Under the pieces are notes generated by a model, which was not told the origin of the DNA, made no database searches, and saw nothing but the letters and a program-made list of their open reading frames with translations. Made by a program: the position numbers and the translations under genes. This document shows, one piece after another, positions 1 through 8,380 of a DNA stretch of 64,000 bases (position 1 is its first letter; the number at the start of each line of letters is the position of its first letter). The stretch is from Drosophila pseudoobscura (Eukaryota > Arthropoda > Insecta > Diptera > Drosophilidae). The DNA is taken from contig NC_046681.1 in assembly GCF_009870125.1 (NCBI RefSeq), forward strand, positions 5,717,001-5,781,000. Direction: 5' to 3'.

Positions 1-227
1 CTTTTCCTCGTGGCCAAGTATATCCTTCCTCTCTTACCCAACAAATAAACACATAAACAAATGAAATCGTATGCTGTTCCCAACGACAGTTGTCTACGAG
101 TGAAAAACAACCACAGTTCACTTCATTTCGGATACGATACGAGTCTGTCTAATTTAATTTGTCATGCCACCGCACCCGAGCGCTGAGTAACCTTTAAACT
201 TCTCGCCGCCGCATTCCGGGTGTCCGT

Positions 228-1477
228 TCACTGAAGAATATCGTTGTCTGTGGTGAAGCGATCGTTCCAGTGCGACCAGTACTTTTCCGTTTTCAAGCTG
301 TCGAAGCCATCGTGCGCCTTCACGTGACGGGAGCCGGGCTTGTGGGAGGGCCCCGGACTCACATACGGATCCCCGCCATTATTATACTCCGGTAAGTAGG
401 TCATCAGATCCATTAAGCCAGTGGTGGTGGGGGGTACAGTGGGTGGACTGGGATTCGTCCCTGGAGTGTTCGGATCGTGCGCACCGATTGTGGTCGGCGG
501 CGTAGACTCCGTAGACTGCGTCACTACCTCCTCGTCCATTCCTGCCTCGTCATCTGTTGCATCGTCTGTTCCGGTCTCTTCCTCTGCCGCCGAAGGTCCC
601 TCTCCCGCCGGCGCCTCTACTTCAAATTCATCTCCCGCCGGCGCCTCTTCTTCAAATTCATCTCCCGCCGGCGCCTCTTCTTCAAATTCATCTCCCGCTG
701 CCGCCTCTGCTGTAGCTGCATCTCCGGTAGGCGCCTCTGCTGTAGCTTCATCTCCAGCAGGCGCCTCTGCTGCAGCTGCACCTCCTGCAGGCGCTTCTGC
801 TGCAGGCGCATCTCCAGCAGGCGCCTCTGCTGCAGGCGCATCTCCGGCAGGCGCCTCTGCTGCAGCCGCATCTCCAGCAGGCGCCTCTGCTGCAGCCGCA
901 TCTCCCGCAGGCGCTTCTGCTGTTGCTGCATCTCCAGCAGGCGCCCCTGCTGCAGCCGCATCTCCCGCAGGCGCTTCTGTTGTAGCTGCATCTCCGTCAG
1001 GCGCCTCTGCTGCAGGCGCATCTCCGGCAGGCGCTTCTGCTGTAGCTGCATCACCCGCAGGCGCCTCTGCTGTAGCTGCATCTCCCGCAGGCGCCTCTGC
1101 TGCAGCCGCATCTCCAGCAGGCGCCTCTGCTGCAGCCGCATCTCCAGCAGGCGCCTCTGCTGCAGCCACATCTCCCGCAGGCGCTTCTGCTGCAGCCGCA
1201 TCTCCGGCAGGCGCTTCTGCTGCAGCAGCATCTCCGGCAGGCGCTTCTGCTGCAGCAGCATCTCCTGCAGGCGCTTCTGCTGCAGCTGCATCTCCCGCAG
1301 GCTCCTCTGCTGCAGGCACAACTTCCTTTGGTGGCTCGTTTTGTGGTTCTTGTGCTGTAACCGCCGCCAAGTGGACCAGCAACAGCAAAAGTATTCCCAT
1401 CTGCAAAGATACCATCCATTACGAGTCCGCAGGTCCTAAAAAGGTCACCCCCTTCTTACCGTTTTGCGTATCGTCAT
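228..1477 (-). CDS. Secreted decapeptide-repeat protein, two exons
   Basis: Model: exon 1 1477-1460, intron 1459-1401 (59 nt, GTAAGA...TTTGCAG, phase 0), exon 2 1400-228, giving 396 residues. Exon 1 encodes MTIRKT and exon 2 continues MGILLLLLVHLAAVTAQ, together a textbook signal peptide with a basic start. About two dozen near-perfect repeats of the decapeptide AEAPAGDAAA follow, drifting at their end to acidic EFEEEAPAGD units, then a Thr/Pro stretch and a non-repetitive tail of about 60 residues rich in Tyr, His and Trp. There are no cysteines in the mature chain. The look is that of an extracellular structural, glue-like or mucin-like protein; I do not recognise the family. An unspliced start at 1415 also gives an open frame, but the spliced model matches the intron placement of the five neighbouring genes and yields a better signal peptide. 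It is divergent from the gene at 1973. Confidence 0.72.
604..1312. repeat. 30-bp tandem repeat array (coding)
   Basis: About 23 head-to-tail 30-bp units encode the decapeptide repeats of the minus-strand gene. Units differ mainly at third positions (GCAGGC/GCCGGC, GCTGCAGCC/GCTGTAGCT), so the peptide is held more constant than the DNA. Repeat number is likely to vary between individuals. The long open frames on the opposite strand and in other frames here are by-products of the unit length being a multiple of three. Confidence 0.9.
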
Positions 1478-1494
1478 GTCAACGTCAGGCGTTG

Positions 1495-1551
1495 CATATG
1501 TGTCATTCGATGGAACAAGCCGCAAGCCGCTGGGCAAAGCCACCTTTATAG
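1495..1551 (-). promoter_or_regulatory. TATA box and leader of the decapeptide-repeat gene
   Basis: On the minus strand TATAAAG occupies 1550-1544, placing transcription start near 1512-1520 and leaving a leader of about 40 nt before the ATG at 1477. The TATA box sits inside a short inverted repeat (CCACC at 1540-1544, GGTGG at 1551-1555). A seven-codon upstream ORF starts at 1497 and its TGA overlaps the main ATG as ATGA (1477-1474), an arrangement compatible with reinitiation. Confidence 0.5.
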
Positions 1552-1601
1552 GTGGGGGCGCAGGCCAGTCCAGACGCAGGTTTAATTGATTACCAAAACT
1601 C

Positions 1602-1832
1602 ATGGGTGCCCTATCGCTCCGTTTGAAATTGATTAAAAGCTTCGTTCTGCTCTGCATTTTAACGACCGGCGCGAATGCCGAACGCAGGCGAGGGAATCGC
1701 CCCAAAGACGCTCACAAGACGCGTGCAACACCTGATGGATTTCTGCCTGTGGCCGGGTTTTCCTACTCGACTGTCTGTTTGTCTGTCGCTTCCATTCCAT
1801 TCGAATCCGATTCTGAGTGTGAGTGTGAATGA
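1602..1832 (+). CDS. Candidate small secreted peptide (76 codons), doubtful
   Basis: A short plus-strand frame begins MGALSLRLKLIKSFVLLCIL and continues TTGANA, which reads as a plausible signal peptide, followed by a basic stretch (ERRRGNRPKDAHK) and a short acidic end. It occupies the interval between the divergent TATA boxes at 1544 and 1913. The palindrome-embedded TTTATAGG at 1545-1552 could serve as a plus-strand TATA. It lacks the exon structure of its neighbours, and nothing but composition supports it, so it may be chance. Confidence 0.2.
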   Translation: MGALSLRLKLIKSFVLLCILTTGANAERRRGNRPKDAHKTRATPDGFLPVAGFSYSTVCLSVASIPFESDSECECE

Positions 1833-1912
1833 GTAAGTGAGGCGTTGATTACTGCTCGTACTACTCGCATTGATTCGCCTGCAATTTCCATAAACGTGGG
1901 AGATGCTGGGGC

Positions 1913-1920
1913 TATAAAAG
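1913..1920 (+). promoter_or_regulatory. TATA box of the His/Pro-rich gene
   Basis: TATAAAAG lies 53-60 nt before the ATG at 1973. Transcription would start about 30 nt downstream, near ACAGT at 1946, giving a leader of about 25-30 nt. Confidence 0.65.
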
Positions 1921-1972
1921 CCACAAGCCGCGGCGATTTCACCAAACAGTACAGATTGAGAACCATCCCGAG

Positions 1973-2999
1973 ATGTTCATTAAGCTCTTGCTACTCAGCC
2001 AGGTAAGTCGATTTGAGCTTGTACTTCTGGCCAGAACATTCCACTGACTGCTTCCCTCTCTTCTTGTAGCTTCTGGCCCTCTGCCTCTGTGCGCAGTTGA
2101 GTCTCGACGAAGGCAAAGCGGCCGTCGATGCCTCAGTCTACAGCGATGAGGAGACATTGGACGATGTTCATCCTTCCCCCCACCAGTACGACCCCCACCA
2201 CAAGGTTCCACATCACGGGCCAAAGGTGGAGACTCCTACCCCGGTGCCCGAAACGACCACAGTGCAGCCGCAGCTTGTGCCGGAGAACGATGGCACTGCC
2301 GCTCCGGAGGAGGGACTGCAGCAAATAGACGATGGAATCGGCCAACAGAATGATGGCTCTGCAGTTCCGGTATCCACAACGACGCCCGAACCAGAGCCAG
2401 AGACAACCACTCCTATAACAACAACGACAACAACAACGCCCAAGCCGAAGAAACATGACTCCCATCCGCATCCACAGCCGTACCCTCTTCCTCATCCGTT
2501 CCCTTATCCTCATCCCCACTCGCATCCGTATCCCCCCCATCCGTATCCTGGGCTGGTGTTCGGACCAAAGCCAGTGCCCGGCTCGGAGGAGTCGTCTCCT
2601 GCTCCCAAGGAAACCAAAGAAACCAGCAATGAATCACCAGAGCCAACTGCCTATCCTTCTTATCCATCGTATCCGCCCTTCCGGCCACCGTACTCCCCCT
2701 TTCCAGCCCCAACTTTCCATCGCCCTGGACCTTATCCGAGCTTCCCGGGATTCGGACCCGCTCCGGGCTATGGATTCCGTCACGAACACCATCCCAAGGA
2801 AGGCAAGGATGACTCCTCCGATGAAGAGCCGATGGAAAAGGGCAAGGGAAACGAGAAGTCCGATGAGGTAGAGGATGTGGCACTTAGGCCCCCGGGGTAT
2901 GGCTATCCACAGCTTTACATCGTGCCACGTCGTCCCGTGGTTTACTCCAGTCCGGGCCGTGGCTATGGCTCCCCCTACGGCGGATACGGACGCTACTAA
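1973..2999 (+). CDS. Secreted His/Pro/Tyr-rich protein, two exons
   Basis: Model: exon 1 1973-2002 (MFIKLLLLSQ), intron 2003-2069 (GTAAGT...TTGTAG, phase 0), exon 2 2070-2999, giving 319 residues. Residues 1-19 are a signal peptide (MFIKLLLLSQLLALCLCAQ). The mature chain starts acidic (LSLDEGKAAV), then has Thr/Pro linkers with a run of seven Thr, a striking His-Pro block at about residues 139-171 (HPHP, PYPHPHSHPYPPHPYP), Tyr-Pro repeats (YPSYPSYPPF), an acidic Lys/Glu segment and a Gly/Tyr C terminus (GYGSPYGGYGRY). There are no cysteines after the signal. The composition suits an extracellular matrix, eggshell or cuticle-associated protein, possibly metal-binding or Tyr-cross-linked; that role is inference. 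The stop TAA is at 2997-2999. No canonical AATAAA follows closely. Confidence 0.82.
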
Positions 3000-3316
3000 A
3001 GCACCGCAAAGCACCTCCTGCCCATCTCTTGGCTGTACAAATTTAAACACTCAGATCTTAAATATATATACTCGTAATTACGTATTTTGTACGCTCTATA
3101 AGTATTGAATTTATTGATTTCCCTGTCGTTCGGTCGATCGTCTATGGCTTTTCCCCGTTCTGATAACCCCGAGGCGTTGGTTCTCTCACCTTGCGGTTTT
3201 CCAGTCAAACGGGTTGTGGAGGGGCATCGTCGTCAGACTTAATTGCCATTGCATTCCGCATCGGGCACTCACAGTTCCATCGACTATCGCCGGAAAGAGA
3301 CGTGCAGCTCTCGGAA
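3000..3316. other. Intergenic spacer with possible promoter
   Basis: This 317-bp spacer joins two same-strand genes. It must hold the 3' UTR of the upstream gene (AATATA variants near 3060 only) and the start of the next one. TATAAG at 3097-3102 is the only TATA-like site I see; using it would give a leader of about 190 nt. Confidence 0.4.
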
Positions 3317-4332
3317 ATGTTGCTCCCTTGCGTGCTGCTGCTAGTCATTGGCCATGGGGTGAGTGCACAATCAAAATGGAATACCAAAAGTTCTCTACTT
3401 AACCTTTTCATCATTTAGCTTTGCCACACTTTGCCTCAGCAGAAGCTACGGGTTATACGCGATACAAGAAATCTACCAACAGATCTGTTCAAGCCAGTTG
3501 GAAACGGAGGCGGTAAAAAGTCGATCCCCAATGAAGGACAGAATGGTACTGTCATACTAGAGCCCACAGATGGCGTGGAGTTCCTTGAGGTAAGAGGAAA
3601 CAAATCTTTCGAGGCATAGCCCTTTCTTAAATCCACTTATTTGCCTTTCTCAGAAAACCGAAGGCGAAGTTGCCGCTGTCTCAGAATCCGAAGAATCTGA
3701 AAGTAATCCCCCTTGGCCCAACTATCCACATAACTCTTTCTTTTCCAGTAATTTTCCACCGGTATATTTTTTGAAACTATTCCACTCTACTTTTGCTCTC
3801 TAATTCTTAAAATTTTCCTTGCAGCCACCTGTTTTCAATGGAAGAAACGTGATGTTTCCTCCCAATAATATTCGACCCAACCCCAGCCCCAGCTTCAACG
3901 GGAATAACTTTCCGACGAGTTCTTTCCCCAACAATCCCAACACCTTTCCCCCATTAAGTGGCACATTTCATAGCTCGGGACTTGATCCACGTTTCGGGGT
4001 ACCTTATCCATCTGGAACTTCCAGGAATCCCGTATTTTCTGGCGGCTACGGCGGTAGTCCCAATTCTGTATGTATTTTAATGCGATTTTTAGCTTTCTAT
4101 AGCTTTACTATATAAACTATTTCAACTTTTCCAGATACCTTATCCCTCGGGTGTTAGTTCCATGACGCCCTTCTTTTCTGGCAGCGGCCCCATTGGTAGT
4201 TCGTCAAGCAATTTTCAACGCTCCGAGCACTATAGCTACACCTCCGATGGCAATGGACCGCCACAGGTCGAGCACAATGTGTTCGACTCACGGACGCCAC
4301 GATTTGGTTCTTCGTCCATGAGTCACTTTTAA
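3317..4332 (+). CDS. Secreted Asn/Pro/Ser-rich protein, five exons
   Basis: Model: exons 3317-3358, 3419-3589, 3654-3761, 3825-4067 and 4135-4332, all introns phase 0 and 60-67 nt long, giving 253 residues. Donors are GTGAGT, GTAAGA, GTATAT and GTATGT; each acceptor ends in AG after a T-rich tract. The first exon gives MLLPCVLLLVIGHG and the second LCHTLPQQKL, a signal peptide. The mature part has a basic/polar N-terminal region, an acidic segment (SESEESES), then a long disordered region rich in Asn, Pro, Phe, Ser and Gly (PNNIRPNPSPSFNGNNFP), in which the motif PYPSG occurs in both exon 4 and exon 5. It ends SSMSHF. I do not recognise a family. Exon 4 can be read through its donor into an early stop at 4113-4115, so intron retention would truncate the protein. 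Confidence 0.78.
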
Positions 4333-4352
4333 TTCTAGAGTATCCGCTTAAA

Positions 4353-4358
4353 AATAAA
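4353..4358 (+). terminator. Poly(A) signal of the five-exon gene
   Basis: AATAAA 21 nt after the stop codon of the plus-strand gene ending at 4332, followed by an AT-rich stretch; it implies a very short 3' UTR. Confidence 0.55.
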
Positions 4359-4727
4359 TTAAATTTGCCAGTAATTTCAATGCATTTCCGTACGAAACCA
4401 ATATAGTTTTCCCTTCAATCATTTAGCTGTTATCTCTCAGGTATGTCCAGTCTCCAGATTTCCATCAAGTTTTTGGAAACTTCTGCGATTGAATGCATCA
4501 GCGTGTCAATAAATAAATTCCATAGCACTGAAGAATATTCTTTAAATACCATTCATACCGCAGATATTTATCTGCATCTGATCAGATGGTATTGATGTGG
4601 CCCCGGATTTTGCGTAGTTATACTTTAGTCCAGGACGCCAGCTTTTATTATAATTAGTCTTTATTTATGAATATTATTTAAGATTAGGTATGATTATAAT
4701 GGTCGCTGTGCTTTAAGTATATTTAGA
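4359..4727. other. Intergenic spacer, no gene seen
   Basis: AT-rich sequence without a convincing reading frame. It contains further AATAAA motifs (for example near 4508) that could serve as alternative ends of the upstream transcript. I see no RNA gene or repeat. Confidence 0.5.
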
Positions 4728-5085
4728 TTAATACCAATATTTGCGCTCGTAATTTGCGTGTGGCTGAGTGAGACTTTGGCACCGAGTAAAATGGTGTCGA
4801 TCGTTGAGGCTGTGTTTTCTCTCCTCTATTTGTTCGACGGCCGCTTCTAGTCTCTCTCTCTCTATTACTTGCTCTGTTATCTTTACAGACTCTGTTGCTC
4901 GCTGTGGCTTCCCACCAAATCCCACATTGATTCTCTTCTTCGATAAGTGGGCATATCTGGTATTGCCTGACAGACCACGTAGGACGTACTATTATGACCG
5001 GTTGTAAGGCGATCATTAGTTTCCTCGAGCTATTTTCATCACCAAGGACGTATTCAGCTAGGAGTTCTGTGAATAAAATATGCAT
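4728..5085 (-). pseudogene. Frameshifted coding remnant, family not recognised
   Basis: On the minus strand two protein-like segments sit in adjacent frames and join smoothly with a one-base shift near 4978-4992. The upstream part contains AEYVLGDENSSRKLMIALQP; the downstream part contains LRGLSGNTRYAHLSKKRINV and a charged helical region with KITEQVIERERLEAAVEQ, ending EERKHSLND...YERKYWY before a stop at 4728. Both have amino-acid use typical of real protein rather than random sequence. No start with a signal peptide is evident further upstream. Alternatively the segments could be exons of a working gene joined by an intron I cannot define; AATAG just before TACGTCC is a possible acceptor. 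Confidence 0.35.
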
Positions 5086-5506
5086 ATCTCCTTATAAACT
5101 AACATTTTTGTCTCTTATCGTAGAGGTAGGGCGCTCTTTTGGGTATCTGCAGGTATTTATTTTAATGTGATCGCTCTTTCTGTGATCACAATCTTTGCTT
5201 ACACCTCAAGTAGTCTTTTAAACGGCCTTTTCTTATGAAAATCTATATTGTTAGAAATCGTACCCATGTTCAGCATCAGTGCAAAACATAATAGGGATTC
5301 TTACAAGACAACCAAAAAGTACTTTCTGCAATCAGAGCATATATTGAAATACATTCTGCATTAATTTATTCCATTAATTCTTAAAGATAACACAAACAGA
5401 TATTAAAACTTATTCTGCTTACAGATCGTGCCATGTATTTTGTAGGTATATACAAATTTGAAAAGAATTATGTGTTTCGTTTGTTTCTACCGCTATATAA
5501 CATTAA
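5086..5506. other. Intergenic spacer with minus-strand poly(A) signal
   Basis: Contains TTTATT at 5365-5370, which reads AATAAA on the minus strand, about 140 nt past the stop of the minus-strand gene at 5507. Otherwise AT-rich with no convincing frame. Confidence 0.45.
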
Positions 5507-6164
5507 CTAAAATAGATAATCACTATCGAACAGCATCGATAGCTTATCAATCGTATCCTTTTCGTTTTTGAATTTATCGAACCAATCGAGAAATTCTGTT
5601 CTCCTCTGGAGTTTGCTCGGGGACATTCCACTGATGTAGGACTCTACCTGCTCTTCGATTCTCTTAAGTGCAGTGTCGAATCGCTTGAGCAGAGAGCTCT
5701 CGAAATCATCGATGCCATGCTCTTGGAGCAGTCGCATGACCATTCGATCCGCCTCCGAATCCAGCTCCGCAGAGTCCTTCAGCTCGAAGATATCCGAGAG
5801 ATAGTCGAGATCGGTGGCCAAAAGCTCCAGTTGCACCGAGTCATCCATGTCGATCTCCTTTACGAGATCCACAAACTCCCCAAAGGCGTCCAAGATCAGA
5901 CTCTGAGTGTTCGGTGGCATAAAGAGCTCTGCATCGTCGATCACTCGCTGGAGCAGTCTTGCGGTCTCCAGGAACGAAGTCTCTACCATAGAGACGATCT
6001 CGTTGGTCATATAGTACGCCAGCTGAGTGCTGCTCGTAATGGGAGCCCCGCTCTGAAGGAGGCATGCAAGATTAGACACTACACCAAGAGGAATACAGAG
6101 AAAGAAATGGTGACATTCTTACCGCAAATTGCAATGCTGCCAGGACTATGATGGGGCGCCACAT
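5507..6164 (-). CDS. Secreted helical protein, 195 residues, two exons
   Basis: Model: exon 1 6164-6123 (MWRPIIVLAALQFA), intron 6122-6053 (70 nt, GTAAGA...CTTCAG, phase 0), exon 2 6052-5507. Residues 1-14 are a signal peptide, with likely cleavage near FA/SGAPITSS. The mature protein of about 180 residues has no cysteine. It is acidic and strongly amphipathic-helical, for example ETARLLQRVIDDAELFM, ALKRIEEQVESYISG and FLDWFDKFKNEKDTIDKLSM, and probably forms a helical bundle. Tissue and partner are unknown and the family is not recognised. It is divergent from the gene at 6433, sharing a 270-bp promoter interval, and resembles the genes at 6433 and 7195 in size, helicity and exon layout. Confidence 0.82.
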
Positions 6165-6200
6165 TCTGATGACTGACGCTTGAGTATGGCTCCAATGCTA

Positions 6201-6235
6201 TGAACAACTCCATTGCGTGGGAGGCGCCTTTTATA
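6201..6235 (-). promoter_or_regulatory. TATA box and initiator of the minus-strand helical gene
   Basis: TATAAAAG on the minus strand (6235-6228) is followed about 30 nt later by TTCATAG, an initiator-like sequence with its A at 6201. This predicts a 37-nt leader before the ATG at 6164. Confidence 0.6.
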
Positions 6236-6264
6236 AGCCCCACTCGATCTGTGATGCAATCGTC

Positions 6265-6274
6265 TATTTAAAAG
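6265..6274 (+). promoter_or_regulatory. Possible TATA box for the divergent plus-strand gene
   Basis: TATTTAAAAG lies 160 nt before the ATG at 6433 and 30 bp from the oppositely directed TATA box at 6228-6235. A TCAGTC initiator-like match at 6361-6366 offers an alternative, TATA-less start closer to the gene. Confidence 0.3.
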
Positions 6275-6432
6275 ATGAACAAAAAAACACACTACCGCCC
6301 CGATAATCATCGTGGAACCAACGGCATCAGCAGTCTGTACGTAGCAATAGTCTATAATCATCAGTCCTCAGACATTGCCTGTCGTGATAAGAACGTTCAT
6401 TTCTCTTCAACAGAAATCAGAATTCCGAGAAA

Positions 6433-6981
6433 ATGCTGCTGCCCGTTGGAATACTCGTCATTGTACTTCCATTACAGGTAGGTATTGTCGCCAAAAACCG
6501 TTTATTAAACCTATTCTAACAATGACTTCAGTTTACAGCTGCCTTCCCATCGCGAGGCGACAGTCTGAGAGAATTACGCAAGCTAATGAGACAGCAGGAT
6601 GATGAGCGGCAACAGCCAGTGGCAGCATCTACACCCAGAACATTTCAAAGTGAAAATCAGTTTAATGAAGACATCAGTCAGTGGCTGCTGTCCCTGGAGC
6701 ACTTGGGACTCGAGATCTTTCAGTTTGTGCAGCAGTGCCGCCAGCCGGGGAGTCAATGCCAGCAGAGACGTGTCCATAGGAGGTTTCGATCTCTAAGGCA
6801 TGGCTATACGGAGCTAAGGGCTCAATTGGAGGCCTTGGAGGTGAGCTACGTGGGCAGGATGAGCAGCGAAGAGGCCTGGACTCTGGAGAGCACTATTCAG
6901 AAGGTAAAATTGGTTCTCAGGCAATACGACGAGACCTTGCGGCTGATCAATGGCCAGATCTTCAAGTTGGTGGATCAATAA
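6433..6981 (+). CDS. Secreted helical protein, 164 residues, two exons
   Basis: Model: exon 1 6433-6477 (MLLPVGILVIVLPLQ), intron 6478-6531 (54 nt, GTAGGT...ACTTCAG, phase 0), exon 2 6532-6981. The nearer-looking acceptor at 6538 puts a stop in frame, so the CAG at 6529-6531 is used. Signal peptide residues 1-20 (ending FTAA) precede FPSRGDSLRELRKLM. The mature protein is helical with many Gln, Glu, Arg and Leu residues and only two cysteines, in QCRQPGSQCQQ. Helices such as ELRAQLEALEVSYVGRM and STIQKVKLVLRQYDETLRLI suggest a small helical bundle. The family is not recognised. It converges on the minus-strand gene ending at 7195. Confidence 0.82.
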
Positions 6982-7097
6982 TCACTAATTTAAGGTAGGA
7001 TTTACCCACAAATGGGAAGAACTTAGAGAATATATTTCAATCGATTGCCCATTCCAAAACCCACTAAAGAGAGATCCAAATGCTCATCAAAACTATT

Positions 7098-7107
7098 TTT
7101 AATTAAA
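7098..7107. terminator. Back-to-back ATTAAA poly(A) signals
   Basis: Between the convergent genes, TTTAATTAAA reads ATTAAA on both strands (minus 7103-7098, plus 7102-7107), about 120 nt past one stop and 95 nt past the other. No AATAAA is present in this 213-bp interval, so this palindrome is the best candidate 3' signal for both genes. Confidence 0.35.
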
Positions 7108-7194
7108 CTAAAATTGCCCTTGAAAAATAGGAAAAGTTGTTTTCAAAGCCAAAGCGAGACTGCTTTAAACAATTTAAACTTCTTTTTCGTATCT

Positions 7195-7895
7195 CTAAAG
7201 CGACCCCCATATGCCCGTGGCCACACCCTCGATGAGAGCCTTGGCCAGTTTCGTGTAGTCCATCAGCTGGAGTTCTGGTATCTGGGCCTGCAGACTGCGA
7301 GGGAACTCAATGTAGGACATCACCACACTGTCCTGCTGTTGGCCAGCCCACCGGGTGACATTGGCTATTAGCTCGGGCCTCGATTGATGGCTGCGTTGCA
7401 GATACTTTTCCAACGGTGGTCGCACCTTGTGGAAGAAGTTCCGTATGGCCGCCTTCTCGCCGGGAAGGACTTCCAGGAGCAGCTTGTCGGGCCGCTGTTG
7501 GGCCATCAACTGGCTGTTTATCCACGCAAAGATGTAGTACGCCGTGCTGTAGTAGTCCTCGTTCCCCAAAGTGCTATCCAGATCGTCAAAGTACTGCTTA
7601 TCGATGGCTTCGCTGTCATTGAGGTGTGGCAGTCGCTGGCGTGCATCCTCGATGGTGGAATGCAGTACCTGATTGTACAGCCGCTCGATAGCCTCTGCCA
7701 CGGGACGTGCAAGGGGATTGTAGCCCCTGGAACTATCCGCCGTTGCCTGATAATCGAGTAATCGAACAATCAATACAGTACAGAATTCTTATCTAATCAA
7801 ACGGTGACCAGTCAGTCACTCACCAAGCAGATAAGCCCCAAAGCACAGCAAGCGATGCTGATAAGGAGTAGCAGACTCCGCTCTGATCTTGACAT
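7195..7895 (-). CDS. Secreted helical protein, 207 residues, two exons
   Basis: Model: exon 1 7895-7824 (MSRSERSLLLLISIACCALG then LICL), intron 7823-7747 (77 nt, GTGAGT...TTATCAG, phase 0), exon 2 7746-7195. The signal peptide or N-terminal anchor covers about 24 residues. The mature chain begins ATADSSRGYNP, has no cysteines, two N-glycosylation sequons (NDS, NVT) and a series of helices, among them ARPVAEAIERLYNQVL, STAYYIFAWINSQLM and AAIRNFFHKVRPPLEKYL. It ends VATGIWGSL. No TATA box is apparent; TTCAGTC on the minus strand at 7927-7921 is a good initiator match. Family unknown. It shares size class, secretion and exon layout with the two preceding helical genes, which suggests an old tandem family, although their sequences are not obviously alike. 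Confidence 0.82.
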
Positions 7896-8347
7896 GTTTC
7901 CGCAATCGCTGCTCAACGGAGACTGAATCCACAGATCGAACCTCAGCCTCAAACCCCAAGCCCAAAATGTACCTTTGCATTTGCAGTGTGTGTTTGTAGT
8001 TTTGTTTTTATTAAGCCATAAGTAGAAAATAGTATGTGTCGACTATAACATTCAAATTTTCTGTAGACATGAGCAAAGTAATGGCCATAAATGATCCGCA
8101 AATTGAAGCTAGCTCGAAAAAAAGATGCTGTATCCCACCGCGCACACAGTACGGGTAATAATATACACACACGATTATCGCTAAGATACATACATCCAAA
8201 TATCAATTAGGTTTATAAATTGCATGTCTTACTCACTATATACTTAGGAATATGAGTACTGTATGTATGTCTGTCTATTTATTTGCCCGCGTTTTGCTAC
8301 TGCGTTTTTGTACAGAATCGGTTGAATCTCGAGGGGAAGGTGGAACG

Positions 8348-8348
<1 letters not shown>

Positions 8349-8371
<23 letters not shown>
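8349..8371. repeat. (TC)n microsatellite
   Basis: About 11 perfect CT dinucleotides; GAGAG on the minus strand is also the binding motif of GAGA factor. Confidence 0.85.

Positions 8372-8380
<9 letters not shown>

Noticed and set aside
1401..1415. Single-exon start (MVSLQ) for the decapeptide-repeat gene
   Set aside because: In frame, but the consensus donor at 1459 and acceptor at 1401 give a better signal peptide and match the exon pattern of the neighbours.
421..1551. Long plus-strand frames (376 and 320 codons) opposite the decapeptide-repeat gene
   Set aside because: The 30-bp unit contains no stop in several frames, so open frames are automatic. The minus-strand frame has the signal peptide, intron and TATA box.
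6536..6538. Alternative acceptor TTTACAG for the gene at 6433
   Set aside because: It puts TGA in frame after nine codons; the CAG seven bases earlier keeps the frame open and completes a good signal peptide.
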